A program made the position numbers and the translations under genes. A stretch of DNA of 64,000 nt, from contig NZ_JAHVJO010000004.1 of assembly GCF_019801215.1 (NCBI RefSeq), positions 90,206-154,205 on the forward strand, read 5' to 3'. The notes under the pieces were generated by a model, which saw nothing but the letters and a program-made list of their open reading frames with translations, did not search any database and was not told the origin of the DNA. This stretch comes from Fictibacillus nanhaiensis. Lineage in GTDB: Bacteria; Bacillota; Bacilli; Bacillales; Fictibacillaceae. Shown in pieces: positions 57,026 to 64,000 of the stretch; position 1 is the first letter of the stretch, and every line of letters starts with the position of its first letter.

Positions 57026-57692
57026 AGTTTTCCCTCCAGCTCTTCACGATTGATTGAAATAATTTCAGACCATCCTTGCTTCCTAAAAGCTCATCAACAG
57101 CACGCTCCGGATGCGGCATCATCCCTAGTACATTGCCGCTCTTGTTTGTGATTCCGGCAATATTCTCTACTGATCCGTTCGGATTGTTCGCGTATGTGAA
57201 AACGATCTGGTTATTTTCTTTTAAAAGCATTAACGTTTCTTCGTCGCAATAATAATTGCCTTCACCATGTGCCACTGGAACGATGATTCGCTCGCCTTTT
57301 TCATATTGAGAGGTAAACATTGTCGCTCCGTTTTCAACCACTAGCTCCTCGGGCTGGCAAATAAATTTCAGCGATTCATTCCGGCGCATCGCCCCTGGCA
57401 AAAGCCCAGTCTCTAATAAAATCTGAAATCCGTTACATACACCAAGAACGGGCTTACCAGCATTCGCTGCTTTTACGATCTCCCCCATCACGTTTGAGAA
57501 TTGGGCAATCGCGCCTGTTCTTAAATAGTCACCATATGAAAAGCCGCCAGGTAATAAAATACCGTCAAATCCACTTAAGTCTGTTTCATCATGCCATACG
57601 TACTCAACATCTGCTCCAAGCTCATCTTTTACAGCATGATACATGTCAGTGTCACAGTTTGATCCCGGGAAAACGATTACAGCAAACTTCAC
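57009..57692 (-). CDS. purQ: FGAM synthase glutaminase subunit PurQ
   Basis: A 227-residue class I glutamine amidotransferase. The nucleophile is in [11 protein letters not shown] and the catalytic His-Glu in [11 protein letters not shown]. It supplies ammonia to PurL. The start is GTG 57692 after GGAGGAGG and overlaps the purS stop by four bases (GTGA). Confidence 0.97.
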   Translation of the reverse strand: MKFAVIVFPGSNCDTDMYHAVKDELGADVEYVWHDETDLSGFDGILLPGGFSYGDYLRTGAIAQFSNVMGEIVKAANAGKPVLGVCNGFQILLETGLLPGAMRRNESLKFICQPEELVVENGATMFTSQYEKGERIIVPVAHGEGNYYCDEETLMLLKENNQIVFTYANNPNGSVENIAGITNKSGNVLGMMPHPERAVDELLGSKDGLKLFQSIVKSWRENYVAAT

Positions 57693-57943
57693 TGTGCGAC
57701 AACCTCCTCCACCTCATACCGGTAGTCCTCAATCACCGGATTGGATAAAAGTTTTGAACACATTGCAACGATCTTAGCATCCAAATCGTAGTCGCCTTTT
57801 TGAAGCGTTAATTCCAGATACTTCCCAATACGCACATCTTCAACCTCTGACTGTCCCATCTTATGAAGCGAGTTCATTACTGCCTTTCCTTGCGGGTCCA
57901 ACACACTCTCTCTTAACGTTACATACACTTTTACTTTGTACAT
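57689..57943 (-). CDS. purS: FGAM synthase subunit PurS
   Basis: An 84-residue subunit that joins PurL and PurQ into the active complex. The ferredoxin-like sequence ([28 protein letters not shown]) is typical. It overlaps purC by 13 bases; ATG start after AGGAGG. Confidence 0.96.
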   Translation of the reverse strand: MYKVKVYVTLRESVLDPQGKAVMNSLHKMGQSEVEDVRIGKYLELTLQKGDYDLDAKIVAMCSKLLSNPVIEDYRYEVEEVVAQ

Positions 57944-58653
57944 GATAGGCCTCCTAGACGTTGTAGTATTTTTTCATAAGCATCTGTTAAACTTCCAAGT
58001 TCACAGCGGAACACATCTTTATCCAGCTTCTCGTTCGTTTGGGCATCCCAAAGCCGGCACGTGTCTGGTGAAATCTCATCAGCCAAGATCAGTTGGCCGT
58101 CTTTATCTACCCCAAACTCAAGCTTAAAATCGACAAGCTTAACGTTCTTCTGAGCGAAGTAAGAAGTGAGTACTTCGTTGATCTGGAAAGCTTGATCTGA
58201 AATGACCGCAAGCTGCTCTCTTGTTGCTAGATTCAATATGTCGATATGATCCTCATTAATGAGGGGATCTCCGAGATCATCGTTTTTGAAGTAATACTCC
58301 AGAATGGTTCTTGGGAGGATCTGTCCTTCTGTAAGTCCTGTTCGTTTAGAAAGGGAGCCCGCAGCGATATTGCGGACCACCACTTCTAAGGGAATGATGG
58401 TCACCTTCTTTACAAGCTGCTCTGTTTCTGAGACGCGTTTTACAAAGTGAGAAGAGATGCCTTTTTCTTTAAGCAGTTCGAACAAAATCGAGGAGATCTC
58501 ATTGTTCAGCCTGCCTTTTCCTTTGATCTCGGCTTTCTTTTCTCCATTGAATGCCGTAGCAGAATCTTTATAGCTCACCCAAACGACGTCCTCTTCACTC
58601 GTCCGGTAGATCTTTTTCGCTTTCCCTTCGTACAGCTGCTCTAGCTTTTCCAT
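57931..58653 (-). CDS. purC: SAICAR synthetase PurC
   Basis: A 240-residue enzyme (step 8, CAIR + aspartate to SAICAR). It has LYEGKAKKIY, VVRNIAAGSLSKRTGL and LADEISPDTCRLWD. Start ATG 58653 after GGAGGGG; the frame extends to 58683 without a site. Unlike B. subtilis, 480 bases separate it from purB. Confidence 0.96.
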   Translation of the reverse strand: MEKLEQLYEGKAKKIYRTSEEDVVWVSYKDSATAFNGEKKAEIKGKGRLNNEISSILFELLKEKGISSHFVKRVSETEQLVKKVTIIPLEVVVRNIAAGSLSKRTGLTEGQILPRTILEYYFKNDDLGDPLINEDHIDILNLATREQLAVISDQAFQINEVLTSYFAQKNVKLVDFKLEFGVDKDGQLILADEISPDTCRLWDAQTNEKLDKDVFRCELGSLTDAYEKILQRLGGLSCTK

Positions 58654-58704
58654 CTTAACCCCTCCATTTAGGAACATTCCCAATATTCAATCTTTTAAAA
58701 AAGG

Positions 58705-58741
58705 CAAAGAGAAAGAGAGCTCAATCGATCACTCTCTTTTT
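58705..58741 (-). terminator. Terminator-like hairpin upstream of purC
   Basis: AAAGAGAG (58712-58719) pairs with CTCTCTTT (58732-58739); on the minus strand an interrupted T-rich tract (TTTCTCTTTGCCTTTTTT overall) follows. It may cause partial termination between purB and purC. Confidence 0.5.
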
Positions 58742-58782
58742 AGTTGAAGTCCTGCAAAAAAGCTCGTTTTAATCTTTGAAGC

Positions 58783-59056
58783 TTGAAAGAGGCTGATTTC
58801 CGTTCCAGGTACTCGCTTTCCGGGGGGCGTGCGGTGAGCCTCCTAGCGCTATGCGCTGTTAGGAGTCTCACCTGTCCAGCTACATCGGCTAGCCCCTCGA
58901 GGTCAAAAGTCAAACGGTCTTGAAGGCAAAAAACGCCTTCTTAGCCCATTCGCCTTTTGCTTTTCAGGGCTTGACGAGCCGCTTTCGCTTTTCGGACTGC
59001 TCCGCTCGTCCCCCAGGAGTCTCGTACCTTCCCCTGTAATCAACTTTCCAATGATG
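58783..59056. repeat. GC-rich structured intergenic repeat
   Basis: About 270 bases of GC-rich, strongly self-complementary sequence between purB and purC. It contains CTCCTAGCGC-TAT-GCGC-TGTTAGGAG-type and GAAGGC/GCCTTC hairpins. Its left end (TTGAAAGAGGCTGATTTCCG) and right end (AATCAACTTTCCAA) recur in a shortened copy near 63428-63495. From memory, related elements ending in CTCGTCCCCAGGAGTCTCG are scattered in Bacillaceae genomes. No gene was seen in it. Confidence 0.75.
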
Positions 59057-59133
59057 TTCAAACAATAAAGATATACAACTAACAATTTATAATAAGCAAT
59101 CCTTCTTATAAAACCTTTTAAAACCCTATTCTT

Positions 59134-60426
59134 TTAAAGCCCTAGTCTGTCGAAGATCGTATCTACATGTGACAGATGATAACTGTAATCAAAGCAATCA
59201 GAGATTTCTTCAGGTGTTAATTTGTTTGTAATTGCAGGTTCTGCTTCTACCAAAGTTCTAAACTGAACGCCTTCTTCCCACGCTTGCATCGCTTTCGGCT
59301 GAACAGTGTCGTACGCTTCTTCACGTGCCATGCCTTTATCGATCAGTTTTAATAGAACGCGCTGTGAGTAGATCAACCCATACGTACGGTCCATGTTGCG
59401 TTTCATGTTCTCTGGGAAAACCGTTAAGTTCTTCACGATATTTCCAAAACGGTTCAGCATGTAATTCAGTGCAATCGTCGCATCTGGTAAAATTACGCGT
59501 TCAGCAGAAGAATGCGAGATGTCCCGTTCATGCCAAAGGGATACATTCTCATACGCTGTCATCATGTATCCGCGGATCACACGAGCAAGTCCTGTCATGT
59601 TCTCGGAACCGATCGGGTTGCGCTTATGCGGCATTGCAGAAGATCCTTTTTGACCTTTTGCAAAGAACTCTTCCACTTCACGCGTCTCACTTTTTTGCAG
59701 CCCGCGTACTTCTGTTGCGAATTTCTCAATGCTTGTCGCGATTAAAGCTAGAGTTGACATGTAATGCGCGTGACGGTCACGCTGCAGGGTTTGAGTCGAG
59801 ATTGGTGATGCTTCAAGACCAAGCTTTTCACACACATAACTTTCAACGAAAGGATCGATGTTCGCATATGTTCCAACAGCTCCAGAGATCTTTCCGAAAC
59901 GCACAGAGTCAGACGCCTGCTTAAAGCGTTCCACGTTCCGTTTCATCTCTTCATACCAAAGGGCAAGCTTTAGTCCAAACGTCGTTGGTTCTGCGTGAAC
60001 TCCGTGAGTACGACCCATCATGACCGTGTATTTGTGCTCTTTTGCTTTCTCTCCTAAAATCTCAACAAACCGATCTAAGTCACTAGCCAGGATGTCGTTC
60101 GCTTGTTTTAAAAGATAAGAAAGTGCTGTATCAACAACATCTGTTGACGTCAGTCCGTAATGAACCCATTTGCGTTCTTCGCCAAGTGTTTCTGAAACCG
60201 CTCTTGTAAAAGCAACAACATCATGTCGTGTTTCTGCTTCAATCTCCAGGATGCGGTTAATATCAAACGAAGCATTTTCGCGAAGCTTCCTTACGTCCTC
60301 TTTCGGGATCTCGCCTAACTCTGCCCATGCTTCACACGCTAGGATCTCAACTTCAAGCCATGCCTGAAACTTGTTTTCCTCTGTCCAAATCGCACCCATT
60401 TCAGGTCGTGTATACCGTTCAATCAT
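59134..60426 (-). CDS. purB: Adenylosuccinate lyase PurB
   Basis: A 430-residue fumarase-superfamily lyase that cleaves SAICAR (step 9) and adenylosuccinate. Signatures are [16 protein letters not shown], the mobile loop [16 protein letters not shown] with the catalytic serine, and [13 protein letters not shown]. The ATG overlaps the purK stop (ATGA). ATG after GGAGGTAC. Confidence 0.97.
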   Translation of the reverse strand: MIERYTRPEMGAIWTEENKFQAWLEVEILACEAWAELGEIPKEDVRKLRENASFDINRILEIEAETRHDVVAFTRAVSETLGEERKWVHYGLTSTDVVDTALSYLLKQANDILASDLDRFVEILGEKAKEHKYTVMMGRTHGVHAEPTTFGLKLALWYEEMKRNVERFKQASDSVRFGKISGAVGTYANIDPFVESYVCEKLGLEASPISTQTLQRDRHAHYMSTLALIATSIEKFATEVRGLQKSETREVEEFFAKGQKGSSAMPHKRNPIGSENMTGLARVIRGYMMTAYENVSLWHERDISHSSAERVILPDATIALNYMLNRFGNIVKNLTVFPENMKRNMDRTYGLIYSQRVLLKLIDKGMAREEAYDTVQPKAMQAWEEGVQFRTLVEAEPAITNKLTPEEISDCFDYSYHLSHVDTIFDRLGL

Positions 60427-61595
60427 CGTTGTACCTCCGTTATGTTCTTCTCTAAAAATATAGCGGACACTCGTTCAGCCTTTTCTAACGCCTCTTCTAC
60501 CGTGTCACCTAAAACCGTAATGTGCCCCATTTTACGTTTCGCTTTTGCTTCTTTTTTTCCGTACAGATGCAGTTTCGCTTCCCCTAATTTCCCTATTCTC
60601 TTTAACACAGTCTCATGATGCTCACCTAAAATGTTGATCATCACTGCCGGTTTTATTAAGTCCGTATTGCCAAGCGGCCAGTTACACACAGCGCGCACAT
60701 GCTGATCGAACTGTGACGTCTCACATGCTTCAATCGTGTAATGACCTGAGTTATGTGGCCTTGGAGCAAGCTCGTTCACGTAGATTTTATCGTCTTTTGC
60801 CACGAACATCTCTACGGCAAGCGTGCCCACAAGCTCTAATTCCGCTGCAATTGATCTCGCTAACCACTTTGCTTTTTCTGCCGTTTCCTTTGTAATACGG
60901 GCTGGCGCAATCGTTTGGTGCAGGATGTTGTCTCTATGAATATTCTCTGCGACAGGAAACGATTTAACCTCGCCACTAACACTTCTTGTCAGGATGACCG
61001 AGATTTCTTTTTCGAATGCTACCCAAGCTTCGAGTACGCAATCAGGTTCTGTTTCTAAAAGTGCTGCCGCTTTTTCAAGGTCGCTTTCCTGCTTGATTAC
61101 GACCTGTCCTTTACCGTCATACCCACCTCTGCACGTTTTAAGTACTGAAGGGAAACCGAGCTGCTGGATTGCGTTTTCCAAGGTTTCTAAGTCTGACACT
61201 GGTTGAAACGGAGCTACCGGAACGCCTGCTTTTACAAGGGTTTCTTTTTCTTTTAACCGGTGCTGGGTGACAGAAAGCAGACGGCTCCCTTGCGGCAAGT
61301 TCGCATTCTCTTCTAGCCATCCCGCACTTACTGCATCAATATTTTCAAATTCATAGGTGACTACATCACTTAACTGTGCAAGCTGCTTTATGCCTTCTTT
61401 ATCTTCATACCCCGTTTGAATTTGATGATCAGCTACCTGACCACAAGGAGAATCTTCTCCCGGCTCTAAAACAATGACACGAAGTCCCATCTCTCTTGCA
61501 CTAAGAGCCATCATACGGCCGAGCTGACCACCGCCTAAAATACCGATGGTCTGCTGTGGTTCAATGGTTCTAAACAAGCTGCTCACTACTTTCAA
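60423..61595 (-). CDS. purK: N5-CAIR synthetase PurK
   Basis: A 390-residue ATP-grasp enzyme (AIR + bicarbonate to N5-CAIR). N-terminal [17 protein letters not shown], central [10 protein letters not shown] and C-terminal [14 protein letters not shown] are typical. The start is not settled: the longest frame starts at TTG 61595, but GTG 61586 or TTG 61577 (which overlaps the purE stop by eight bases, TTGTTTAG) are equally possible, as no strong ribosome site is seen. Translation is probably coupled to purE. Confidence 0.93.
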   Translation of the reverse strand: MKVVSSLFRTIEPQQTIGILGGGQLGRMMALSAREMGLRVIVLEPGEDSPCGQVADHQIQTGYEDKEGIKQLAQLSDVVTYEFENIDAVSAGWLEENANLPQGSRLLSVTQHRLKEKETLVKAGVPVAPFQPVSDLETLENAIQQLGFPSVLKTCRGGYDGKGQVVIKQESDLEKAAALLETEPDCVLEAWVAFEKEISVILTRSVSGEVKSFPVAENIHRDNILHQTIAPARITKETAEKAKWLARSIAAELELVGTLAVEMFVAKDDKIYVNELAPRPHNSGHYTIEACETSQFDQHVRAVCNWPLGNTDLIKPAVMINILGEHHETVLKRIGKLGEAKLHLYGKKEAKAKRKMGHITVLGDTVEEALEKAERVSAIFLEKNITEVQR

Positions 61596-62055
61596 TCGCC
61601 ATTTTTTCTGCGTTCGCCCGGCGTTGTTTAAGTCGCTGTCTCACTCTTTCGTCATGCACGGCTACCATTTGTGCTGCAAGCAATCCTGCATTGGCTGCAC
61701 CTGCTTTTCCAATTGCTACTGTCGCAACCGGTACTCCCTTAGGCATTTGTACGATGGACAAAAGGGAATCCAGTCCATTAAGTGCTTTCGATTGAACAGG
61801 AACACCGATAACAGGCAAAATGGTTTTCGCTGCCACCATTCCTGGAAGATGTGCAGCCCCGCCTGCTCCGGCGATAATAACTTCAAGTCCTCTTTGTTCT
61901 GCTTCTTCTGCATATTGAAACATCAGATCCGGTGTACGGTGTGCCGAAACTACTTTTTTCTCAAACGCAACATCTAGTTCTTCTAAAATATCACACGCTT
62001 CTTTCATTGTTTCCCAATCTGAAACACTTCCCATGATAACGCCTACTTTAGCCAT
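61570..62055 (-). CDS. purE: N5-CAIR mutase PurE
   Basis: A 161-residue class I PurE that converts N5-CAIR to [28 protein letters not shown] and [12 protein letters not shown] are diagnostic. First gene of the purine operon, start ATG 62055 after AAGGAGG. Upstream lie a riboswitch terminator, aptamer, promoter and PurR boxes. Confidence 0.97.
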   Translation of the reverse strand: MAKVGVIMGSVSDWETMKEACDILEELDVAFEKKVVSAHRTPDLMFQYAEEAEQRGLEVIIAGAGGAAHLPGMVAAKTILPVIGVPVQSKALNGLDSLLSIVQMPKGVPVATVAIGKAGAANAGLLAAQMVAVHDERVRQRLKQRRANAEKMAIESSEQLV

Positions 62056-62081
62056 GGCAGCCTCCTTAATTGTCAGAAAAA

Positions 62082-62140
62082 ATAAAAAAGTCCAGTTTGT
62101 ATGCTTCTCCCCAAATATGAGAGAAAGCAGCCAACTGGAC
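62082..62140 (-). terminator. Riboswitch terminator of purine operon
   Basis: On the minus strand GTCCAGTT (from 62140) and AACTGGAC (ending 62090) close a long hairpin whose inner parts CTTTCTC and GAGAAG also pair; TTTTTTATTTTTT follows. The left half can instead pair with the 3' strand of the aptamer P1 stem. Confidence 0.9.
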
Positions 62141-62175
62141 ATACGTATCCGATAAAAATAACAGAAAGATGCTTT

Positions 62176-62248
62176 CCCTCATAGTCTGATAAAATATACG
62201 GTCATCAGGTAGAGACTTACGGGCCATATTCCCGAAATTATATGAGGG
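62176..62248 (-). promoter_or_regulatory. Purine (guanine-type) riboswitch aptamer
   Basis: P1 pairs CCCTCATA with TATGAGGG. The core shows the G-box signatures: TATAAT after P1, GGGAATATGGCCCG (P2 with loop), GTCTCTACC in J2/3, CCGTATA in L3 and CAGACTATGAGG at J3/1. The pyrimidine at the position equivalent to 74 is C, which specifies guanine/hypoxanthine rather than adenine. Guanine binding favours the terminator. Confidence 0.95.
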
Positions 62249-62264
62249 CTTTATTCTTCTAGTT

Positions 62265-62300
62265 TTATTGTAGCAATGGATGTTTTCGTTTGTCAATAAA
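62265..62300 (-). promoter_or_regulatory. sigma-A promoter of the purine operon
   Basis: Minus strand: consensus -35 TTGACA (62291-62296) and -10 TACAAT (62267-62272) with an 18-base spacer, immediately downstream of the PurR boxes. Confidence 0.75.
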
Positions 62301-62303
62301 AAT

Positions 62304-62337
62304 CGAACATTAAGTTTATAAAAAGTATTAATGTTCG
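62304..62337 (-). promoter_or_regulatory. PurR operator (two inverted PurBoxes)
   Basis: CGAACATTAA (62328-62337, minus) and TTAATGTTCG (62304-62313) form an inverted pair with perfect ten-base arms and a 14-base spacer, just upstream of the -35. This matches the paired CGAAC PurBoxes bound by Bacillus PurR, which is released by PRPP. Confidence 0.85.
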
Positions 62338-62346
62338 TGTTTTGGT

Positions 62347-62550
62347 TTAATTGATGATTTTTCCTTCAAAAACAATGCGTTGTTCCTTTACTTCTGGTTC
62401 CATTCTGCCGTTGCGCTTCACTTCATGAAAAACAGGCTCTTCCATTCTTCTTACTGGCGTATAGCCCTCTTTGGCCATACGATCCAAGCAATCCGAGATC
62501 GATTCTCCCGCCTCAACAACAAACTTCTTCTTAGAAGGTTTTTTGTCCAT
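62347..62550 (-). CDS. yebG: YebG/NETI-motif family protein
   Basis: A 67-residue basic protein related to B. subtilis YebG: KKKFVVEAGESISDCLDRM, GYTPVRRMEEPVFHEVK and RIVFEGKIIN. The NETI tetrapeptide that names the family is replaced by GESI. Function unknown; conserved directly upstream of purE. ATG start after AGGAGG; three bases downstream of yebE. Confidence 0.9.
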   Translation of the reverse strand: MDKKPSKKKFVVEAGESISDCLDRMAKEGYTPVRRMEEPVFHEVKRNGRMEPEVKEQRIVFEGKIIN

Positions 62551-62553
62551 TTG

Positions 62554-63081
62554 TTACCTCCTGATGCCCTTGACCCAAAATCCGCCATGGAACGCCTTCG
62601 GTTCGTGCGATATAATAAACGCCTTTGGATCAAGATCTTTTACCGTTTTATATAAATTCGTTTCCGATTTACGCGATGTTAAGATCTCCATCATTAAACG
62701 TTGACCTTCCCGGCCTTCTGCAAGCCAATTCGTTACCCCATACCCTTTATTACGGAGCTCGTTCGGCAATCCGCCTCCAAGATCGGTTGTGATCACGTTA
62801 ACGGTAGTATATCCAAGTGCCAGTTTTTCCTCAATCTTCATTCCTACAAGCACACCAATTCCGTAACCTACCGCATAAGCGATCAAGTTTTGAATCTCAT
62901 TTAGATTATCTAGCACAAGACCAAGTCCTACAACATAAATCACCACTTCAAAAACACTAATAAAAGCTGCCAGGTACCTCTGACCTTTTAGCGTTAAAAT
63001 CATCCTAATCGTAAAGAACGATACATACACGACGTTTATCAATAAAATAATACCAACCATAACAAATGCATTATCTAACAT
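62554..63081 (-). CDS. yebE: YebE-like DUF2179 membrane protein (UPF0316)
   Basis: A 175-residue protein with three N-terminal helices (about 7-27, 38-58 and 65-83) and a cytoplasmic DUF2179 domain containing [28 protein letters not shown] and the terminal [19 protein letters not shown]2179 domains occur in proteins thought to bind small ligands; role unknown. ATG start after GGGAGGCC. Cotranscribed with yebG. Confidence 0.9.
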   Translation of the reverse strand: MLDNAFVMVGIILLINVVYVSFFTIRMILTLKGQRYLAAFISVFEVVIYVVGLGLVLDNLNEIQNLIAYAVGYGIGVLVGMKIEEKLALGYTTVNVITTDLGGGLPNELRNKGYGVTNWLAEGREGQRLMMEILTSRKSETNLYKTVKDLDPKAFIISHEPKAFHGGFWVKGIRR

Positions 63082-63530
63082 GATGGCCTCCCTCGGTGAA
63101 AAAATACTTCGCTCTAGAATAACACTTTTTGGACAAGATGGAAACCGGTGAATATCTGTAAAAATGTGGTTGTTTTCTAAGAGTAAGTGGAAAAAGATGA
63201 AGTGCCAATAAATGCATTTGAAGGCCTATAACTTATCGTTTAGGGCATAGAACTGTACGGAGCTAAAAGGGAAGGTTTTTGAATAGGGTAAAGACCTTGA
63301 TTCATCAAGGTTTCGTTTTGACTGATCTATCTCATTCTAGCTTCGAATGTGATTATCAAACTTTTTCATGCTGCTTTTCCTCTTAAATGCTTCCTTATTA
63401 AAAGGCTGTCTTCGTAAACTTGTTGTTTTTGAAAGGAGTTGTTTTCCGTTTTAGGAAACTCGCTATAGTCTCTAACTTGCTTCCAATCAACTTATCAAAA
63501 AAGAGAAAAAGAGCCTTTAGAAAAGAGCCA
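63082..63530. other. Intergenic region between yebE and rRNA operon
   Basis: No gene seen. It holds a weak 21-bp periodic stretch (63200-63262), a hairpin ACCTTGA-TTCA-TCAAGGT (about 63286-63303) followed by TTTCGTTTT on the plus strand, and a shortened copy of the structured repeat (63400-63495). Confidence 0.6.
63400..63495. repeat. Collapsed copy of the GC-rich structured repeat
   Basis: TTGAAAGGAGTTGTTTTCCG (from 63429) aligns with the left end of the 58783 element, and CTCGCTATAG and CAATCAACTTATC align with its start and right end; the central GC-rich 200 bases are missing. It lies about 35 bases past the rRNA terminator. Confidence 0.6.
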
Positions 63531-63568
63531 ATAAAAAAAGATGGAACGAACATAATGTTCGTCCCACC
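63530..63568 (-). terminator. rRNA operon terminator
   Basis: On the minus strand GGTGGGACGAACA-TTA-TGTTCGTTCCATC forms a long stem (mismatches near the base) followed by TTTTTTATT, directly after the 5S gene. Confidence 0.92.
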
Positions 63569-63574
63569 TTCTTT

Positions 63575-63690
63575 GCTCAGCGACGTCCTACTCTAACAGG
63601 GGGAGACCCCCAACTACCATCGGCGCTGAAGAGCTTAACTTCCGTGTTCGGTATGGGAACGGGTGTGACCTCTTCGCCATCATCACTGAA
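63575..63690 (-). rRNA. rrf: 5S ribosomal RNA
   Basis: A 116-base minus-strand match to bacterial 5S rRNA, including the conserved GGTCACACCCGTTCCCATAC, CGAACACGGAAGTTAAGC and GTAGGACG segments; the 5' TTCAGTGATG pairs with the 3' end CGTCGCTGAG(C). Last gene of an rRNA operon transcribed leftward. No tRNA lies between it and 23S. Confidence 0.96.
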
Positions 63691-63887
63691 CCTGCGTTTT
63701 TTGATAAGCGTCGAATCTCTTCGTCAGTTTTGTTCTTCCGGTACTCACGTATGATGTAATACGCTCCGTTCCTTTAGAACTTCACTTCCTCGACCTTCTC
63801 GCTTCTGAAAAAACGTTCTTGATTAAGTTGAGAAATTGCTCTCTCAAAACTAGATACGACGTTTCCAAACGTTTCATGCTTTTTTAA

Positions 63888-64000
63888 GGATAAGCCCTCG
63901 ACCGATTAGTATCTGTCAGCTCCACGTGTCACCACGCTTCCACACCAGACCTATCAACCTCATCATCTCTAAGGGGTCTTACTCACTTAACGTGATGGGA
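63888..64000 (-). rRNA. rrl: 23S ribosomal RNA, 3' end (partial)
   Basis: The reverse complement gives the conserved 3' terminal domain of 23S rRNA, including GACTAATCGGTCGAGGGC at the end. About 113 bases are in the window; the gene continues past the right edge. The exact 3' end (63887-63889) is estimated. The 197-base spacer to 5S holds typical TCTAGTTTTGAGAG-type processing sequence and no tRNA. Confidence 0.95.

Noticed and set aside
59325..59924. 199-residue plus-strand open frame inside purB
   Set aside because: Shadow frame of purB; composition (Cys/Ser/His-rich) and lack of signals argue against a gene.
63544..63562. CGAACATTATGTTCG in the rRNA terminator as a PurR box pair
   Set aside because: The half-sites abut, whereas PurBoxes need a spacer of about 14-17 bases; the sequence is the stem of a terminator with a T-run.
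63691..63887. tRNA gene between 5S and 23S rRNA
   Set aside because: No cloverleaf or GTTCRA T-loop motif is present; the spacer is ordinary.

Overview
The window is chromosomal DNA from a low-GC Gram-positive endospore-former of the family Bacillaceae. It holds the Bacillus-type blocks purEKBCSQLFMNHD, yerA-yerB-yerC-pcrB-pcrA-ligA-camS and gatCAB-dgkB-rlmCD, uses strong AGGAGG ribosome binding sites with many TTG/GTG starts, and ends in the 5S and 23S genes of an rRNA operon. Proteins resemble Bacillus subtilis orthologues without being identical; Fictibacillus or a near relative is a guess, not a demonstration.

Layout. 1-131: start of a Tat-exported protein (minus, cut by the window edge). 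346-780: CHRD-domain protein. 839-5067 (minus): threonine-aldolase-like PLP enzyme, a 63-residue protein, a persulfide dioxygenase/rhodanese fusion with a candidate operator, and an iron-containing alcohol dehydrogenase. 5160-10857 (minus): beta-glucoside uptake and hydrolysis operon (binding lipoprotein, two permeases, GH1 glucosidase) with a LacI regulator and three LacI-type operators. 11026-12214: divergent von Willebrand A protein and a small helix-turn-helix-like protein. 12566-15306 (minus): YtrA-like GntR regulator with an ABC exporter behind a perfect palindromic operator. 15412-24161 (minus): FAD oxidoreductase, VOC protein, sstT, a dihydrouridine synthase, rlmCD, a subtilisin-like protease and dgkB. 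24462-29301 (plus): acetyltransferase, two small proteins and a peptide-type ABC importer without a binding-protein gene. 29334-37876 (minus): VOC protein, membrane protein, gatCAB, YciI protein, DUF3905-like protein, pruA and camS. 37918-48958: ligA, pcrA, pcrB, yerC, yerB, yerA (minus), with a GNAT gene, a DUF2892 protein, an MFS transporter and a 34-codon membrane protein (plus). 48936-62055 (minus): the complete de novo purine operon, expressed from a promoter with two PurR boxes followed by a guanine-type riboswitch and terminator. 62347-63081 (minus): yebG and yebE. 63575-64000 (minus): 5S rRNA and the 3' end of 23S rRNA.

How the genes work together. The purine block makes IMP from PRPP and is controlled both at initiation (PurR boxes) and by attenuation (riboswitch). 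gatCAB makes Gln-tRNA(Gln) by transamidation; pcrA and ligA are replication/repair enzymes; dgkB recycles diacylglycerol. The beta-glucoside genes form one substrate-specific unit under their own repressor.

Most notable beyond standard annotation: (1) three intergenic arrays of degenerate units with an exact 21-bp period (12268-12393, 34609-34671, 43782-43907), two of which share an 18-base core; (2) a GC-rich, strongly folded repeat that separates purB from purC, with a collapsed second copy at about 63400-63495; (3) a divergent vWA/HTH pair whose HTH protein resembles the C-terminal region of certain macro-domain proteins; (4) a 39-bp perfect palindrome at 24345-24383; (5) a 34-codon EYxxD-type membrane protein whose 3' end overlaps the 3' end of purD on the opposite strand.
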